The notes beneath the pieces are model-generated. The model ran no database searches, was not told the DNA's origin, and was given only the letters and a program-made list of their open reading frames with translations. Position numbers and translations under genes: made by a program. From positions 1 to 64,000 of the forward strand of contig CANJPU010000005.1 in the NCBI GenBank assembly GCA_947476285.1: a stretch of DNA of 64,000 nt, given 5' to 3'. This document shows positions 39,265-48,450 of the stretch, piece by piece (within the stretch, counting starts at the first letter, position 1; each line of letters begins with the position of its first letter). The DNA is from Comamonadaceae bacterium (GTDB taxonomy: Bacteria > Pseudomonadota > Gammaproteobacteria > Burkholderiales > Burkholderiaceae_C).

Positions 39265-40376
39265 GCCAGCCCACCCCCAGCCTGCGCGAGGACGATGCGG
39301 ACCATGACTTGCGCGCGATGTTGCGCGAGATGGCCGATCGCTTGTTTGAACAGCAATACACACGGCAGGTGCAGGCCAGCGCGCAAGAGGGCCAATGGCC
39401 GCAGGCGCTGTGGCACAGCGTCACGCAGGCGGGCCTGACCAGCGCCGCAGTGCCACAGGCGCTTGGCGGTGCGGGTGCGTCTCTGGCCGATGCGGCACTG
39501 ATCATGCGTGCCTGCGGCCACCATGCGCTGGCCCTGCCATTGGTTGAAACCTTGATCGGCAACTGGCTGCTGGCGCAAGCCGGTTGTCAAGCCGATACGG
39601 GAGTGCTGGCGCTGGGCCCGGTGTTGCCCGCCAAGCCGGTGCAACTTGTTCGAGAAAGCGCCCGCTGGACCTTGAGCGCGCGCATTGCGTGCGTGCCCTG
39701 GGCCATGGACGCACAGCACTTCGTCACGGTCGCGCAACTGCCCGACGGCGCACAGGCTGTCATCCTCGCGCCGCTGGAAGCCGCGCAAGTCGACACCGCG
39801 CCCAACATCGCCGGTGAGCCGCGTTGCCAGATTGAGTTTGACCAACTCGACCTCACAGGGCGGATGTTCGAGCTGCCCGCTGGCCTGGACCATGCAGCGG
39901 CGCTTTTCCGGCTGGGTGCATTGGCGCGCTGCCAGCAAATGGTCGGTGCGATGGAGTGGATTCTGGAGCACAGCCTTGTCTATGCCCGTGAGCGGGTGCA
40001 GTTTGGCAAACCCATAGGCGGCTTTCAGGCCATCGGCCACATGGCGGCTGTGATGGCCACGCAGGTGAGCGCGGCCCAGGTGGCAGCCGATGCGGGCATG
40101 ATGGCATTTGGCAGTGAGGCAGCCGATTTGTCCGCAGGGTACGCCAAGGCGCGGGTTGGCGAGGCGGCCGGTGAGGTGGCAGCCCTGGCGCATCAACTGC
40201 ACGGCGCCATGGGCTACAGCCATGAGTACCCCTTGCACTGGCGCACCCGCAGGCTGTGGGCATGGCGCGATGAGTTCGGCGGCGAGTTGCACTGGAACAC
40301 ACAGGCCGGCAAGCTGCTGGCCAAGCGTGGCGGTGCCGCTTTGTGGAGTGGCATGACATTGAGTTTCGAGCTATAA
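39261..40376 (+). CDS. Acyl-CoA dehydrogenase family protein
   Basis: ALGGAGASLADAALIMRACGHHALALPLVET...YARERVQFGKPIGGFQAIGHMAA; ATGA overlap with the preceding ACAD gene. Confidence 0.93.
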   Translation: MSQPTPSLREDDADHDLRAMLREMADRLFEQQYTRQVQASAQEGQWPQALWHSVTQAGLTSAAVPQALGGAGASLADAALIMRACGHHALALPLVETLIGNWLLAQAGCQADTGVLALGPVLPAKPVQLVRESARWTLSARIACVPWAMDAQHFVTVAQLPDGAQAVILAPLEAAQVDTAPNIAGEPRCQIEFDQLDLTGRMFELPAGLDHAAALFRLGALARCQQMVGAMEWILEHSLVYARERVQFGKPIGGFQAIGHMAAVMATQVSAAQVAADAGMMAFGSEAADLSAGYAKARVGEAAGEVAALAHQLHGAMGYSHEYPLHWRTRRLWAWRDEFGGELHWNTQAGKLLAKRGGAALWSGMTLSFEL

Positions 40377-40447
40377 GGACAAGTAGAACAAGTAAAAAAA
40401 TGTGCAGGGATACGCAGACGATTCCTCGACAGATTCAGGAGACAAGC

Positions 40448-41431
40448 ATGAAGCCAACACAGCGCAGACAACTGGTCAAACTCGCCGCAGGCGCAATGGC
40501 CGCATCGGTGATGCCATCATGGGTGAGCGCGCAGTCCGCTTATCCCAACCGGCCGATCAAGCTGGTGATTCCATTCGCTCCGGGTGGTCCCACCGATATT
40601 TTTGGCAGACTGTTTGGCGTGCGCCTGGCCGAGTTGCTGGGTCAACCCGTGGTGCCTGAAAACCGCGCCGGCGCGGGCAGCAACATCGGCATGGATTCGG
40701 TGGCCAAAGCCGCGCCCGATGGCTACACGCTGGCATTTGGCACCGGCTCGATCCCCACCGCTGCGGCCCTCACCAAAATGCCCTACGACCCGCGCAAGGA
40801 CATCGAGGCGATTGCCCTGCTGGGCATCGTGCCGCTGGTGATGCTGGGCGCACCCAACATGCCCAGCACCGCAGCCGGCCTGATTGAACAGATCAAGAAG
40901 ACGCCGGGCAAATACAGCTTTGGCTCTGCAGGCATTGGCACCACCACGCACCTGGCCGGCGAAATGCTCAAGCTCAAGGCGGGTCTGGACATCGTGCATG
41001 TGCCCTATCGGGGATCGGGCCCGGCACTGCAGGAGACTGCGGCAGGTCGACAGGCGTTTCTGTTCGAGACCATCACTGCATCCAAGGGACTCTACAGCTC
41101 GGGCAAGCTGCAGTTGCTCGCTGTCGGCACCAAGAACCGAGTGGCCATGCTGCCCGATGTGCCCACCCTGGCCGAGATCGGCGTGTCGGGCATGGCGGGC
41201 TACACCTGGAACATTCTGTTCGCGCCGGCGCAAACGCCCAGAGCCATCATTGACAGATTGAACAAAGCCTCCAATCAAATTTTGTCCGAGCCCAGCTTCG
41301 TCAAGCACATGGCCGATCTGGCCACCGAGGCCGTCTCCAATTCCACGCCCGAGTCGGCGCGCGCGTTCCTGCTCGAAGAGTTGGACACCTGGGCCAATGT
41401 GGTCAAGCAGGCGGGCGTGAAGGGTGAGTAG
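40448..41431 (+). CDS. Bug/TctC family substrate-binding protein
   Basis: SAYPNRPIKLVIPFAPGGPTDIFGRLFGVRLAELLGQPVVPENRAGAGSNIG. Confidence 0.95.
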   Translation: MKPTQRRQLVKLAAGAMAASVMPSWVSAQSAYPNRPIKLVIPFAPGGPTDIFGRLFGVRLAELLGQPVVPENRAGAGSNIGMDSVAKAAPDGYTLAFGTGSIPTAAALTKMPYDPRKDIEAIALLGIVPLVMLGAPNMPSTAAGLIEQIKKTPGKYSFGSAGIGTTTHLAGEMLKLKAGLDIVHVPYRGSGPALQETAAGRQAFLFETITASKGLYSSGKLQLLAVGTKNRVAMLPDVPTLAEIGVSGMAGYTWNILFAPAQTPRAIIDRLNKASNQILSEPSFVKHMADLATEAVSNSTPESARAFLLEELDTWANVVKQAGVKGE

Positions 41432-41482
41432 CCTCGTCACTACTTCCCGACACTCGCTCGTACCTCGGCGCCGCAGCGGACC

Positions 41483-42709
41483 ATGACGCAATCACAATCG
41501 CAAACTTCCACTTCCGCCTCGCCACTCGCCCTCGAAGGCATCCGCGTACTTGACTTCTCACGGGTGCTGGCTGGGCCTTTTTGCGGCACCTTGCTGGCCG
41601 ACATGGGCGCCGATGTGCTCAAGATCGAAGATGCAGAAAAGGGTGACGAATCGCGCACTTGGCTGCCGCAAAAGAATGGTCAGTCCGCGGCCTACATCGC
41701 CAACAACCGCAACAAACGCGGCTTGGCCGTGAACCTCAAAAGCCCAGAAGGGGTGGAGATCATTCGCCGTCTGTGCGCGAGCGCCGACGTGCTGATCGAA
41801 AATTTTCGCACCGGCACGATGGAATCTTTCGGTCTGGGTTATGAGGAGCTTTCCAAACTCAACCCGCGGCTGATCTATTGCTCGGTGTCGGCATTCGGGC
41901 GTGTCGGGCCGCGCGCCAATGAGGGCGGCTATGAAGCCTTGATGCAAGCCTTTTGCGGCATCATGTCCATCACCGGTGAGCCCGATGGTGCGCCGGTGCG
42001 CGCCGGCGTTTCGTTCATCGATCTGGCGACCGGCGCGCTGTGCGCCTTTGGCATCGTCAGCTCGATACAACTGCGGGCGCGCACAGGTGTGGGTCAGCGG
42101 GTGGACGGCTCTTTGCTTGGCACGGCAACGAACATGCTGAACTTCCAGGCGGGCGGCTACCTAATGACCGGCGAAGTGCCGCGTGCGCTGGGCTCGGCCC
42201 ATCCGGCCATCGCGCCATACCGCAATTTTCGCTGCCGTGACGGTCAGTGGATCTTCATCGCCGGGGCCAACGACAGACTCACCGGCCGCCTGCTCACCGC
42301 ACTGGGTCTCGCACATCTTTGCCAGGATCCGCGCTTTGTCACCAACGCGGACAGAGTGCGCAACCGCGTCGAGATCGACCGGCTGGTGGCGCAAGCCATT
42401 GCCGAGCACGATCGGCCCGCGCTGCTGCAATTGCTGGACGATGCCGCCTTCCCAGCCGCACCGGTCAACACCGTGGACCAGGCCTTCGCCGATCCGCAGA
42501 CACGGGCCATGGACCTGATCTGGCAGATGCAGCATCCCCAGGCCGGCGCGATCGACGTGGTGGGCTTCCCGGTGAGCTTCTCAGGCATGCAGCCGCGCGT
42601 GCGCATGGCGTCGCCGGGCCAGGGCCAACACACGGATGAGGCGCTGCGAGAGATCGGCTATACGGACCTGCAGATACGCTCTTTGCGTGATCGCGCCATC
42701 GTCAAGTAG
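41483..42709 (+). CDS. CaiB/BaiF CoA-transferase family protein
   Basis: LEGIRVLDFSRVLAGPFCGTLLADMGADVLKIEDAEKGDESR...NPRLIYCSVSAFG. Confidence 0.95.
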   Translation: MTQSQSQTSTSASPLALEGIRVLDFSRVLAGPFCGTLLADMGADVLKIEDAEKGDESRTWLPQKNGQSAAYIANNRNKRGLAVNLKSPEGVEIIRRLCASADVLIENFRTGTMESFGLGYEELSKLNPRLIYCSVSAFGRVGPRANEGGYEALMQAFCGIMSITGEPDGAPVRAGVSFIDLATGALCAFGIVSSIQLRARTGVGQRVDGSLLGTATNMLNFQAGGYLMTGEVPRALGSAHPAIAPYRNFRCRDGQWIFIAGANDRLTGRLLTALGLAHLCQDPRFVTNADRVRNRVEIDRLVAQAIAEHDRPALLQLLDDAAFPAAPVNTVDQAFADPQTRAMDLIWQMQHPQAGAIDVVGFPVSFSGMQPRVRMASPGQGQHTDEALREIGYTDLQIRSLRDRAIVK

Positions 42710-42731
42710 CGAGTGTCTGCCGGGCAGTGGC

Positions 42732-44915
42732 TTACAAGCGATCGGTGGAGCCCAACACCTGCTGCGCATCTTGGTGCAATTGCTGCGCGATGTCCGCAGC
42801 AAGGTGAAGACGCCGCAGCATCCAGGGGCTCAGGTCGGCTTCCAGTGGGTCTGACAAATCCTCGATCTCAGGAGCCGCTCCCGCTTGGCTCATTGTCGAT
42901 GTGTTGCCGGCGCTACCCGACAAGTTGTCCTTGATCGCCACTGCCGCCAATTGCAGTGGCGATTGAATTTGCTGCGCATTCAGTCGGTCGCTTCGCAGCA
43001 GCAACATGGTCTTGACCGCAGTGAGCTGGGCCAGCAACTGATAGCTGTGCGCCAGCATCCGCCCCAAGGGCTCCAGCGGCGGGCGCACCGCACGCGGCTC
43101 TGACAATGAGCGTTGGGTTGCCTGCACCAGGGCCGACAGGCTGTCGTAGACCTCGCGCCGGGCCAGCCGCCAGCCCAATTCCACTTGCTTGTCCAATTCA
43201 CCCGGCTGCCCCAGCGCCAGGGCGAGCTCGGCGTGCCGCGCCTGCCCCACCAGTGCGCGCTTGACCAGCGCCGGAATCTGGCTGCGCTCCCACGATGGCA
43301 GCACATAGCTGAAGGCCCACGCGATGGCCACGCCAATCAAGGTGTCGGCCATGCGCTCAAGCACTTCAAAAACCGGATTCATGCCGACATAGAGCATGTG
43401 TGCCTGCAGCAGTGCCAGCACCGAGGCTGCGATGGCGGTGACCAGGTATCGCTTGACTGCAAAGGCGTGGGCAATCGCCTGCGCCAGCGTCACGGTCAGC
43501 AGCAGCACCAGAGGCGGCGCGTGCGCGGCCAACAAGGCGCCAGCCAGCAAGCAACCGAACAAAGTGCCCGCGACACGGCTGTTGCGCCGCTCCAGCGTCT
43601 GGGCCAGGCTGCCGCGCAGCACCACCACAATGGTGAGCAAAATCCAGTAATCGTGCGTGCCCCAAGGCATCGCCAACCCGATGGCTTGCCCGGCGGCGAT
43701 GGCCAGCGCAGCCCGGATCGCATGGCGCAGGGGCGGGGCGTCCCAGCGCCACAGCCCAAAGAAGGGCCGCCACGACCAGCTTGTCGGGCTGATGAACATC
43801 TGCCAGGTGGAGCGGACCAAGCTCAGGTCCGGCAGTGCGTCACCGCGCCCTAACGCGATCAGGCCTTGCACCTCTTCATGGATATACCCGACCCGGCTGA
43901 CCAGGCCTCGTGCCAGCAGATGCGGCCCTACGCCGCTGGCTGCGTCGGTGGCTGCATGGTGCGCCGAACGCGGGCCCGGAAACGGCGCTGGCTGCTGGCC
44001 CAGCAGCAGAGAATCGGCGAGCTTGTCGATCAGCATGGCCAGGGCTTGGAGTTCATCACGCAGCGAACCCAGCACCGGTGATTGGCCTGCGTGGGCCTTG
44101 AGCGTGTCCAGGTCGAGCTCGCAGGCCACCAGATGGTCGCGCATCTCCAGCACCTGCACCAGCATGGCTGCCAGTTGCTGGCGGCGCGCGGTTCGCGGAG
44201 ATTCGAGCAAGATGTTGCGAGCGACCTGCAACTGCTCGGCCAGTGCGGCCTGCTGACTCATCAGGCGGCCAATCAAGGGGCTGGGCCCAGAGTTGTCAGA
44301 GTCGGACGCGGGTATGAACTGCCGCGCCTGGGTTCGCATCAGTGTGGCCACCGACAAGAGCGTGTCGGCCAGCATCAGCACGCGATAGCGCGCATTGAGG
44401 ATGGAATTGGCCAGTGTGGCGTAGACAAGGTAGGAAGCCGCGCCCAGTGCGAAATGAAAAGTCGTCACCAGTGCAGCATCCTGGTCCGGGCTGGGCGGCA
44501 CGGACATCGAGAAGATCATCGCGAGCATCATCGAGATCGAGATGGGCAGGCCACGCTTGCCCCAGGCGGCCCCGAGAAACGCCAGGAACGTGGCAGTCAC
44601 CAGCAGTGCGGTCAGCCAGGCGGGGTTCGCATGCAGCGACTGAACCGCGAAGAACAAGGGGGTGCCGATCAGCGCGGCCGGCAGCAACTGCCAGAATTTT
44701 CCGCGCTGGGGCGCAGGCTGGTCTGGCGGAATCACCACAATGACGCCCACTGTGGCTGCGGCAGCAGCGAACGCGCCGAGATAAAGCGCCACCATGCTGG
44801 AAATCAGCAGCAACCCCAGCGCAGCCGACAGCCCATTGGTGACGTAGTAGCTCAGCGCGATCCGCAAGATGCTGCGCAGGCGGTGTTCGGTACTGGGGGA
44901 CATAGGTATCGGCAC
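42732..44915 (-). CDS. FUSC family membrane protein (aromatic acid exporter/YccS-YhfK-like)
   Basis: 727 aa with two TM blocks; HAIRAALAIAAGQAIGLAMPWGTHDYWILLTIVVVLRGSLAQTLERRNSRVAGTLFGCLLA is a FUSC signature region. Confidence 0.9.
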   Translation of the reverse strand: MPIPMSPSTEHRLRSILRIALSYYVTNGLSAALGLLLISSMVALYLGAFAAAAATVGVIVVIPPDQPAPQRGKFWQLLPAALIGTPLFFAVQSLHANPAWLTALLVTATFLAFLGAAWGKRGLPISISMMLAMIFSMSVPPSPDQDAALVTTFHFALGAASYLVYATLANSILNARYRVLMLADTLLSVATLMRTQARQFIPASDSDNSGPSPLIGRLMSQQAALAEQLQVARNILLESPRTARRQQLAAMLVQVLEMRDHLVACELDLDTLKAHAGQSPVLGSLRDELQALAMLIDKLADSLLLGQQPAPFPGPRSAHHAATDAASGVGPHLLARGLVSRVGYIHEEVQGLIALGRGDALPDLSLVRSTWQMFISPTSWSWRPFFGLWRWDAPPLRHAIRAALAIAAGQAIGLAMPWGTHDYWILLTIVVVLRGSLAQTLERRNSRVAGTLFGCLLAGALLAAHAPPLVLLLTVTLAQAIAHAFAVKRYLVTAIAASVLALLQAHMLYVGMNPVFEVLERMADTLIGVAIAWAFSYVLPSWERSQIPALVKRALVGQARHAELALALGQPGELDKQVELGWRLARREVYDSLSALVQATQRSLSEPRAVRPPLEPLGRMLAHSYQLLAQLTAVKTMLLLRSDRLNAQQIQSPLQLAAVAIKDNLSGSAGNTSTMSQAGAAPEIEDLSDPLEADLSPWMLRRLHLAADIAQQLHQDAQQVLGSTDRL

Positions 44916-44966
44916 TGGCTTGAATCTTCCTGCCGACGCGATCTAGAGCCAGTGACACCAGACCTC

Positions 44967-45944
44967 TCAATCGACTTTCGCACCTGACTGCTTGATCACC
45001 GGCGCCCAGCGGTTGATTTCAGAGCGGATGAAATCGGAAAATTCGGCGGGCGTTGAGGGCGTGCCCGAGGCGCCTATCGCTGCCATTCTCTGCGCGATCT
45101 CCGGCGACTGAAGTGCCTTCACGCTGGCCTCGTGAATCTGGCGAACGATATCAGGGGGCGTGTTGGCTGGCGCGATCACGCCGTACCAGGCCGTCGCCTC
45201 ATATCCGGCAAGGCCGGTTTCGGCTAATGACGGTACATCGGGCAATGCGGGGTTGCGCTTGGCCGATGTCACCGCAAGGGGGATGAGCTTGCCCGCCTTG
45301 ATCTGAGGCAGGGCACCCACCAGGCTGGAGAAGAACATGGGCACCTGCCCGCCAATCACATCGGTCAGGGCGAAGCTTTCGCCCTTGTAGGGCACATGGG
45401 TGAGCTTGATGTTGAGCATGGCGTTGAGCATCTCGCCGGCCAGATGCTGGCTGGTGCCGTTGCCTCCGGATGCGTAGCTGTATTTGTCTGGGTTGGCACG
45501 CACCAAGCGGATCAACTCACCCAGATCCTTTGCGCCCACGCCCGGATGCACAACCAGCACATTGGGCACGAAGGCGAAGCGGGTGATGGGTGTGACATCC
45601 TTCGTAGGGTCATAAGGCAGCTTGGAAAACAGCGTCACGTTGATCGCCAGCGGGCCGTTCGTGCCCAGGCCGATCGTATAGCCGTCCGGCGCGGACTTCG
45701 CGATGAAATCGACGCCCAGGTTTCCGCCAGCCCCGGGCTTGTTTTCGACGATCACTTGTTGCTTGAGAATGTCCGACATGAGCCTGGCATAGGCGCGCGA
45801 CAGGGAGTCGGTGGGCCCGCCCGGCGGGAACGGCACAATGAAGCGCACAGGTCGGGTCGGCCAAGTGTCGGCCCACGCGGACGACGCCGCAAGCAGGCCC
45901 AGTGCGAGGGTGGCTATGACTTTGGCGGCGGCAGTCAACATCAT
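44967..45944 (-). CDS. Bug/TctC family substrate-binding protein
   Basis: MMLTAAAKVIATLALGLLAASSAWADTWPTRPVRFIVPFPPGGPTDSLSRAYARLM; the real start lies well inside the 451-aa track ORF. Confidence 0.94.
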   Translation of the reverse strand: MMLTAAAKVIATLALGLLAASSAWADTWPTRPVRFIVPFPPGGPTDSLSRAYARLMSDILKQQVIVENKPGAGGNLGVDFIAKSAPDGYTIGLGTNGPLAINVTLFSKLPYDPTKDVTPITRFAFVPNVLVVHPGVGAKDLGELIRLVRANPDKYSYASGGNGTSQHLAGEMLNAMLNIKLTHVPYKGESFALTDVIGGQVPMFFSSLVGALPQIKAGKLIPLAVTSAKRNPALPDVPSLAETGLAGYEATAWYGVIAPANTPPDIVRQIHEASVKALQSPEIAQRMAAIGASGTPSTPAEFSDFIRSEINRWAPVIKQSGAKVD

Positions 45945-46189
45945 TGGATTTCCTTTTGGTTTGGCCAGCGTGATGTAGATGATAGGGCTTGGCGAATTCG
46001 ACAGGATCTTCAAGTCACTCATGCACTCGCGAAGGACGCTCGTGTAGTCACTGGCGACACGCGAGCGACTGCAGGTGAGGCACAGTGCCTGCGCCGCTGC
46101 CGCGGTGGCGGATGGCACTGAATTTGCGTCTGAGCGCATGGTTCGCGTTGTCACTGCGAACATCAACACACAAGCCAGGAGAGACTTCC

Positions 46190-47083
46190 ATGACTGAGAT
46201 GACTGCGGCACCCGAGTCGCGTGCCGACCAGAGACCTTTGGACTGGATGAAGCGCTCGACCATCGAAGGTTTTGCCGCGCTGATTGTCGGGGGCGGCAGT
46301 GGCATGGGCGCGGCCTGTGCACGCACTTTCGCAGCCAATGGCGGCAAGGTGATGGTGGCCGATCTGAATCTGGAAAACGCCCAGCGCGTGGCCGATGAGA
46401 TTCTTGGCACAGGCGCTCAGGCCATGGCTGTTCTCCTGGATGTGTCCAAGCCAGCCGACATCGAGGCAGCCGTCAAGAAGATGGTGGCTACCTATGGCCG
46501 CCTGGACGTGCTGATCAACACGGCCACCTGGAGCGCCAACTGCCTGTTGGAAGACGTCGACATGCAGGACTGGAGCAAGGCATTTCAGACCAATGTTCAT
46601 GGCCCGCTGCTGCTGGCACGCGCCTGCCTGCCACACCTGCGCAAGAGCCCGGCCGCAGCGATCGTCCATGTGGCATCGCTGGCCGGTGTCGTGGGCTATG
46701 CACGCAAGTCCGCCTACGGCCCGACCAAGGGCGCACTCATCACCATGAGCCGCCAGATGGCACTGGAATGGGCAGTCTACAACATCCGGGTCAACGTGGT
46801 GATACCTGGCACCATTGATTCACCGCTGGCGCGCAAGATGATCCGCCCCGAGGTGCTGGCCGATCGCGAGCGCACGATCCCGCTGGGGCGCCTGGGCTAC
46901 CCCAGTGAGATGGCCGATCTGGCCGTGTTCCTGGCCTCACCCGCCGCATCGTTCATCACGGGTCAGGCGATCAATTGCTGCGGCGGCTTCTCGATCAATT
47001 CGTTCGTGGTGCCAGCGGGCATGACCGAGACTCTGCGCGAGGCCATGCAACGCGAAGCGCGGGAACAGGCAGCGGGTGAGTAG
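46190..47083 (+). CDS. SDR family oxidoreductase (YxxxK present)
   Basis: ALIVGGGSGMGAACARTFAANGGKVMVADL...VHVASLAGVVGYARKSAYGPTKGALITMSRQMALEW. Confidence 0.92.
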   Translation: MTEMTAAPESRADQRPLDWMKRSTIEGFAALIVGGGSGMGAACARTFAANGGKVMVADLNLENAQRVADEILGTGAQAMAVLLDVSKPADIEAAVKKMVATYGRLDVLINTATWSANCLLEDVDMQDWSKAFQTNVHGPLLLARACLPHLRKSPAAAIVHVASLAGVVGYARKSAYGPTKGALITMSRQMALEWAVYNIRVNVVIPGTIDSPLARKMIRPEVLADRERTIPLGRLGYPSEMADLAVFLASPAASFITGQAINCCGGFSINSFVVPAGMTETLREAMQREAREQAAGE

Positions 47084-47090
47084 GCCGCGT

Positions 47091-47158
47091 GTTTTCAGAA
47101 ACAATGGGCAGATGAAGGAGGCAGGCAATGAATCAATTTGTAAGAAGTGCCATCGCTT
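47091..47158. repeat. Chimeric repeat: leader/start copy of 57991..58037 joined to a copy of 58931..58951
   Basis: 47091-47137 matches 57991-58037 (47 bp, 3 mismatches); 47138-47158 (ttgtaagaagtgccatcgctt) matches 58931-58951 (ttgcaagaagtgccatcgctt). Confidence 0.75.
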
Positions 47159-47182
47159 AACGTAGCCGCGGCGCGGGGGCAC

Positions 47183-47199
47183 GCGTTTGCGTCAAACGC
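47183..47199. promoter_or_regulatory. Perfect inverted repeat GCGTTTG-CGT-CAAACGC
   Basis: 7-bp arms, 3-nt spacer in the intergenic region upstream of the 47.3-kb Bug unit. Confidence 0.4.
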
Positions 47200-47329
47200 A
47201 AAGGTCATTTGCTTGCGGGACGGTCTTAATCGCAGTGCATGCTGCGCATAATCGAAACTCGTCCGGGCCGCCATGGCGCCAGCCGAAGCTGCCGAATCGT
47301 TACAGCAGAATGATTTTGAGGTTCAATAG

Positions 47330-47440
47330 ATGCCCAGCATACATTCATTGCACAAGCCGCTCATTGACCACACTCATCCGCGGCCCGTGAGCCCGATGCC
47401 CGGCGAATTCCTGAAAATTGGATCCGATCGATTCGCAGCC
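47330..47440 (+). pseudogene. N-terminal fragment of a LeuC/aconitase-like large subunit, in frame with the downstream Bug ORF
   Basis: MPSIHSLHKPLIDHTHPRPVSPMPGEFLKIGSDRFA aligns with MSSMHAVHKMLADHAHPRPLSVRPGDFLEIEPDLFA at 49508 (21/36 identical by eye); upstream nucleotides are also similar. Confidence 0.75.
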
Positions 47441-48427
47441 ATGACGCGTTGCCTTGCCGGTATGGCCAGGCGGGCAGTGTTGTTGGCATTCTGTGTGGCA
47501 ATTCCACTGCCATCCCTTGCCGCAGAGCCGTATCCGTCGCAGCCTGTGCGGCTTGTGGTCGGTTGGGCTGCTGGTGGGTACACGGACATTCTCGCGCGGT
47601 CGCTGGCCGCCAGATTGACAGCCAGCTGGAAGACTCAGGTCGTTGTCGACAACAAGCCCGGGGCTTCGGAAATCGTCGCTGCGTCGCTGGTGGCGAATGC
47701 GAAGCCCGATGGCTACACCTTGTTCTTCGTGACGGATCAGGCGCTGCTGGCGAACGAGTTCCTCTATTCCAGACTTCCATACAGTTCGGCCAAGAATTTC
47801 GCCCCAGTGACCCGAATTGCCACTGCACCCGCAGCCATCCTGGTGCGGGCAGACGGTCCCTACCACACGCTGCGCGAACTCGTCGAAGCGGCCAAGCGCG
47901 CGCCAGGAAGGATCACCTACGGATCGAACGGACCTGGTAGCCAAGGCCACTTGATAGGCAATTGGTTCGCCGAAAAGGCGGGCATAGAGTTCACACATGT
48001 TCCCTACAAGGGCGGTGCCCCGGCGATTCAGGCGCTCCTGGCTGGCGAAGTGGACATGGTCCCCACCGGGCTCGGGTCAGTGGGCGCCCATTTGAAGGCC
48101 AACAAACTCCGGGCGCTAGCGGTGACGTCCCCCAAACGCATTCCGACCATGCCAGAGATTCCCACCTTCATCGATGCCGGTTACGACGTGGACGTTCAAG
48201 TCATGTTCGCCTTGGTGGCACCCAAGGAAACGGATGCAAAGGTGATCATGAAGATCGCTCACGACGTAAGGGAAATCATCACTGAGCCGGGGTTTGCGCA
48301 GCAGCAAATCGAACGGCATGGCAATTTCGTGGTCGCGGACACGCCTCAGGAGTTTGTGGATTTCCTGACGAGCGACACGCCGCGGGTGCGTGCGCGGATT
48401 GCCGCAGCGAAAGTTAAGCTCGACTGA
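47441..48427 (+). CDS. Bug/TctC family substrate-binding protein (mature start probably 47441; ORF open from 47330)
   Basis: MARRAVLLAFCVAIPLPSLAAEPYPSQPVRLVVGWAAGGYTDILARSLAARL; the signal peptide begins after the LeuC-like fragment. Confidence 0.92.
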   Translation: MTRCLAGMARRAVLLAFCVAIPLPSLAAEPYPSQPVRLVVGWAAGGYTDILARSLAARLTASWKTQVVVDNKPGASEIVAASLVANAKPDGYTLFFVTDQALLANEFLYSRLPYSSAKNFAPVTRIATAPAAILVRADGPYHTLRELVEAAKRAPGRITYGSNGPGSQGHLIGNWFAEKAGIEFTHVPYKGGAPAIQALLAGEVDMVPTGLGSVGAHLKANKLRALAVTSPKRIPTMPEIPTFIDAGYDVDVQVMFALVAPKETDAKVIMKIAHDVREIITEPGFAQQQIERHGNFVVADTPQEFVDFLTSDTPRVRARIAAAKVKLD

Positions 48428-48450
48428 CTCGATTCACAGGAGAGGCCATC

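Noticed and set aside
38041-40292. Antisense ORFs 38041..39363 and 39183..40292
   Set aside because: Shadow ORFs of the two acyl-CoA dehydrogenases.
42160-42180. ctaatg near 42160 as a third TetR operator
   Set aside because: It lies within the CoA-transferase coding sequence and lacks the paired CATTA half-site at 6-nt spacing.
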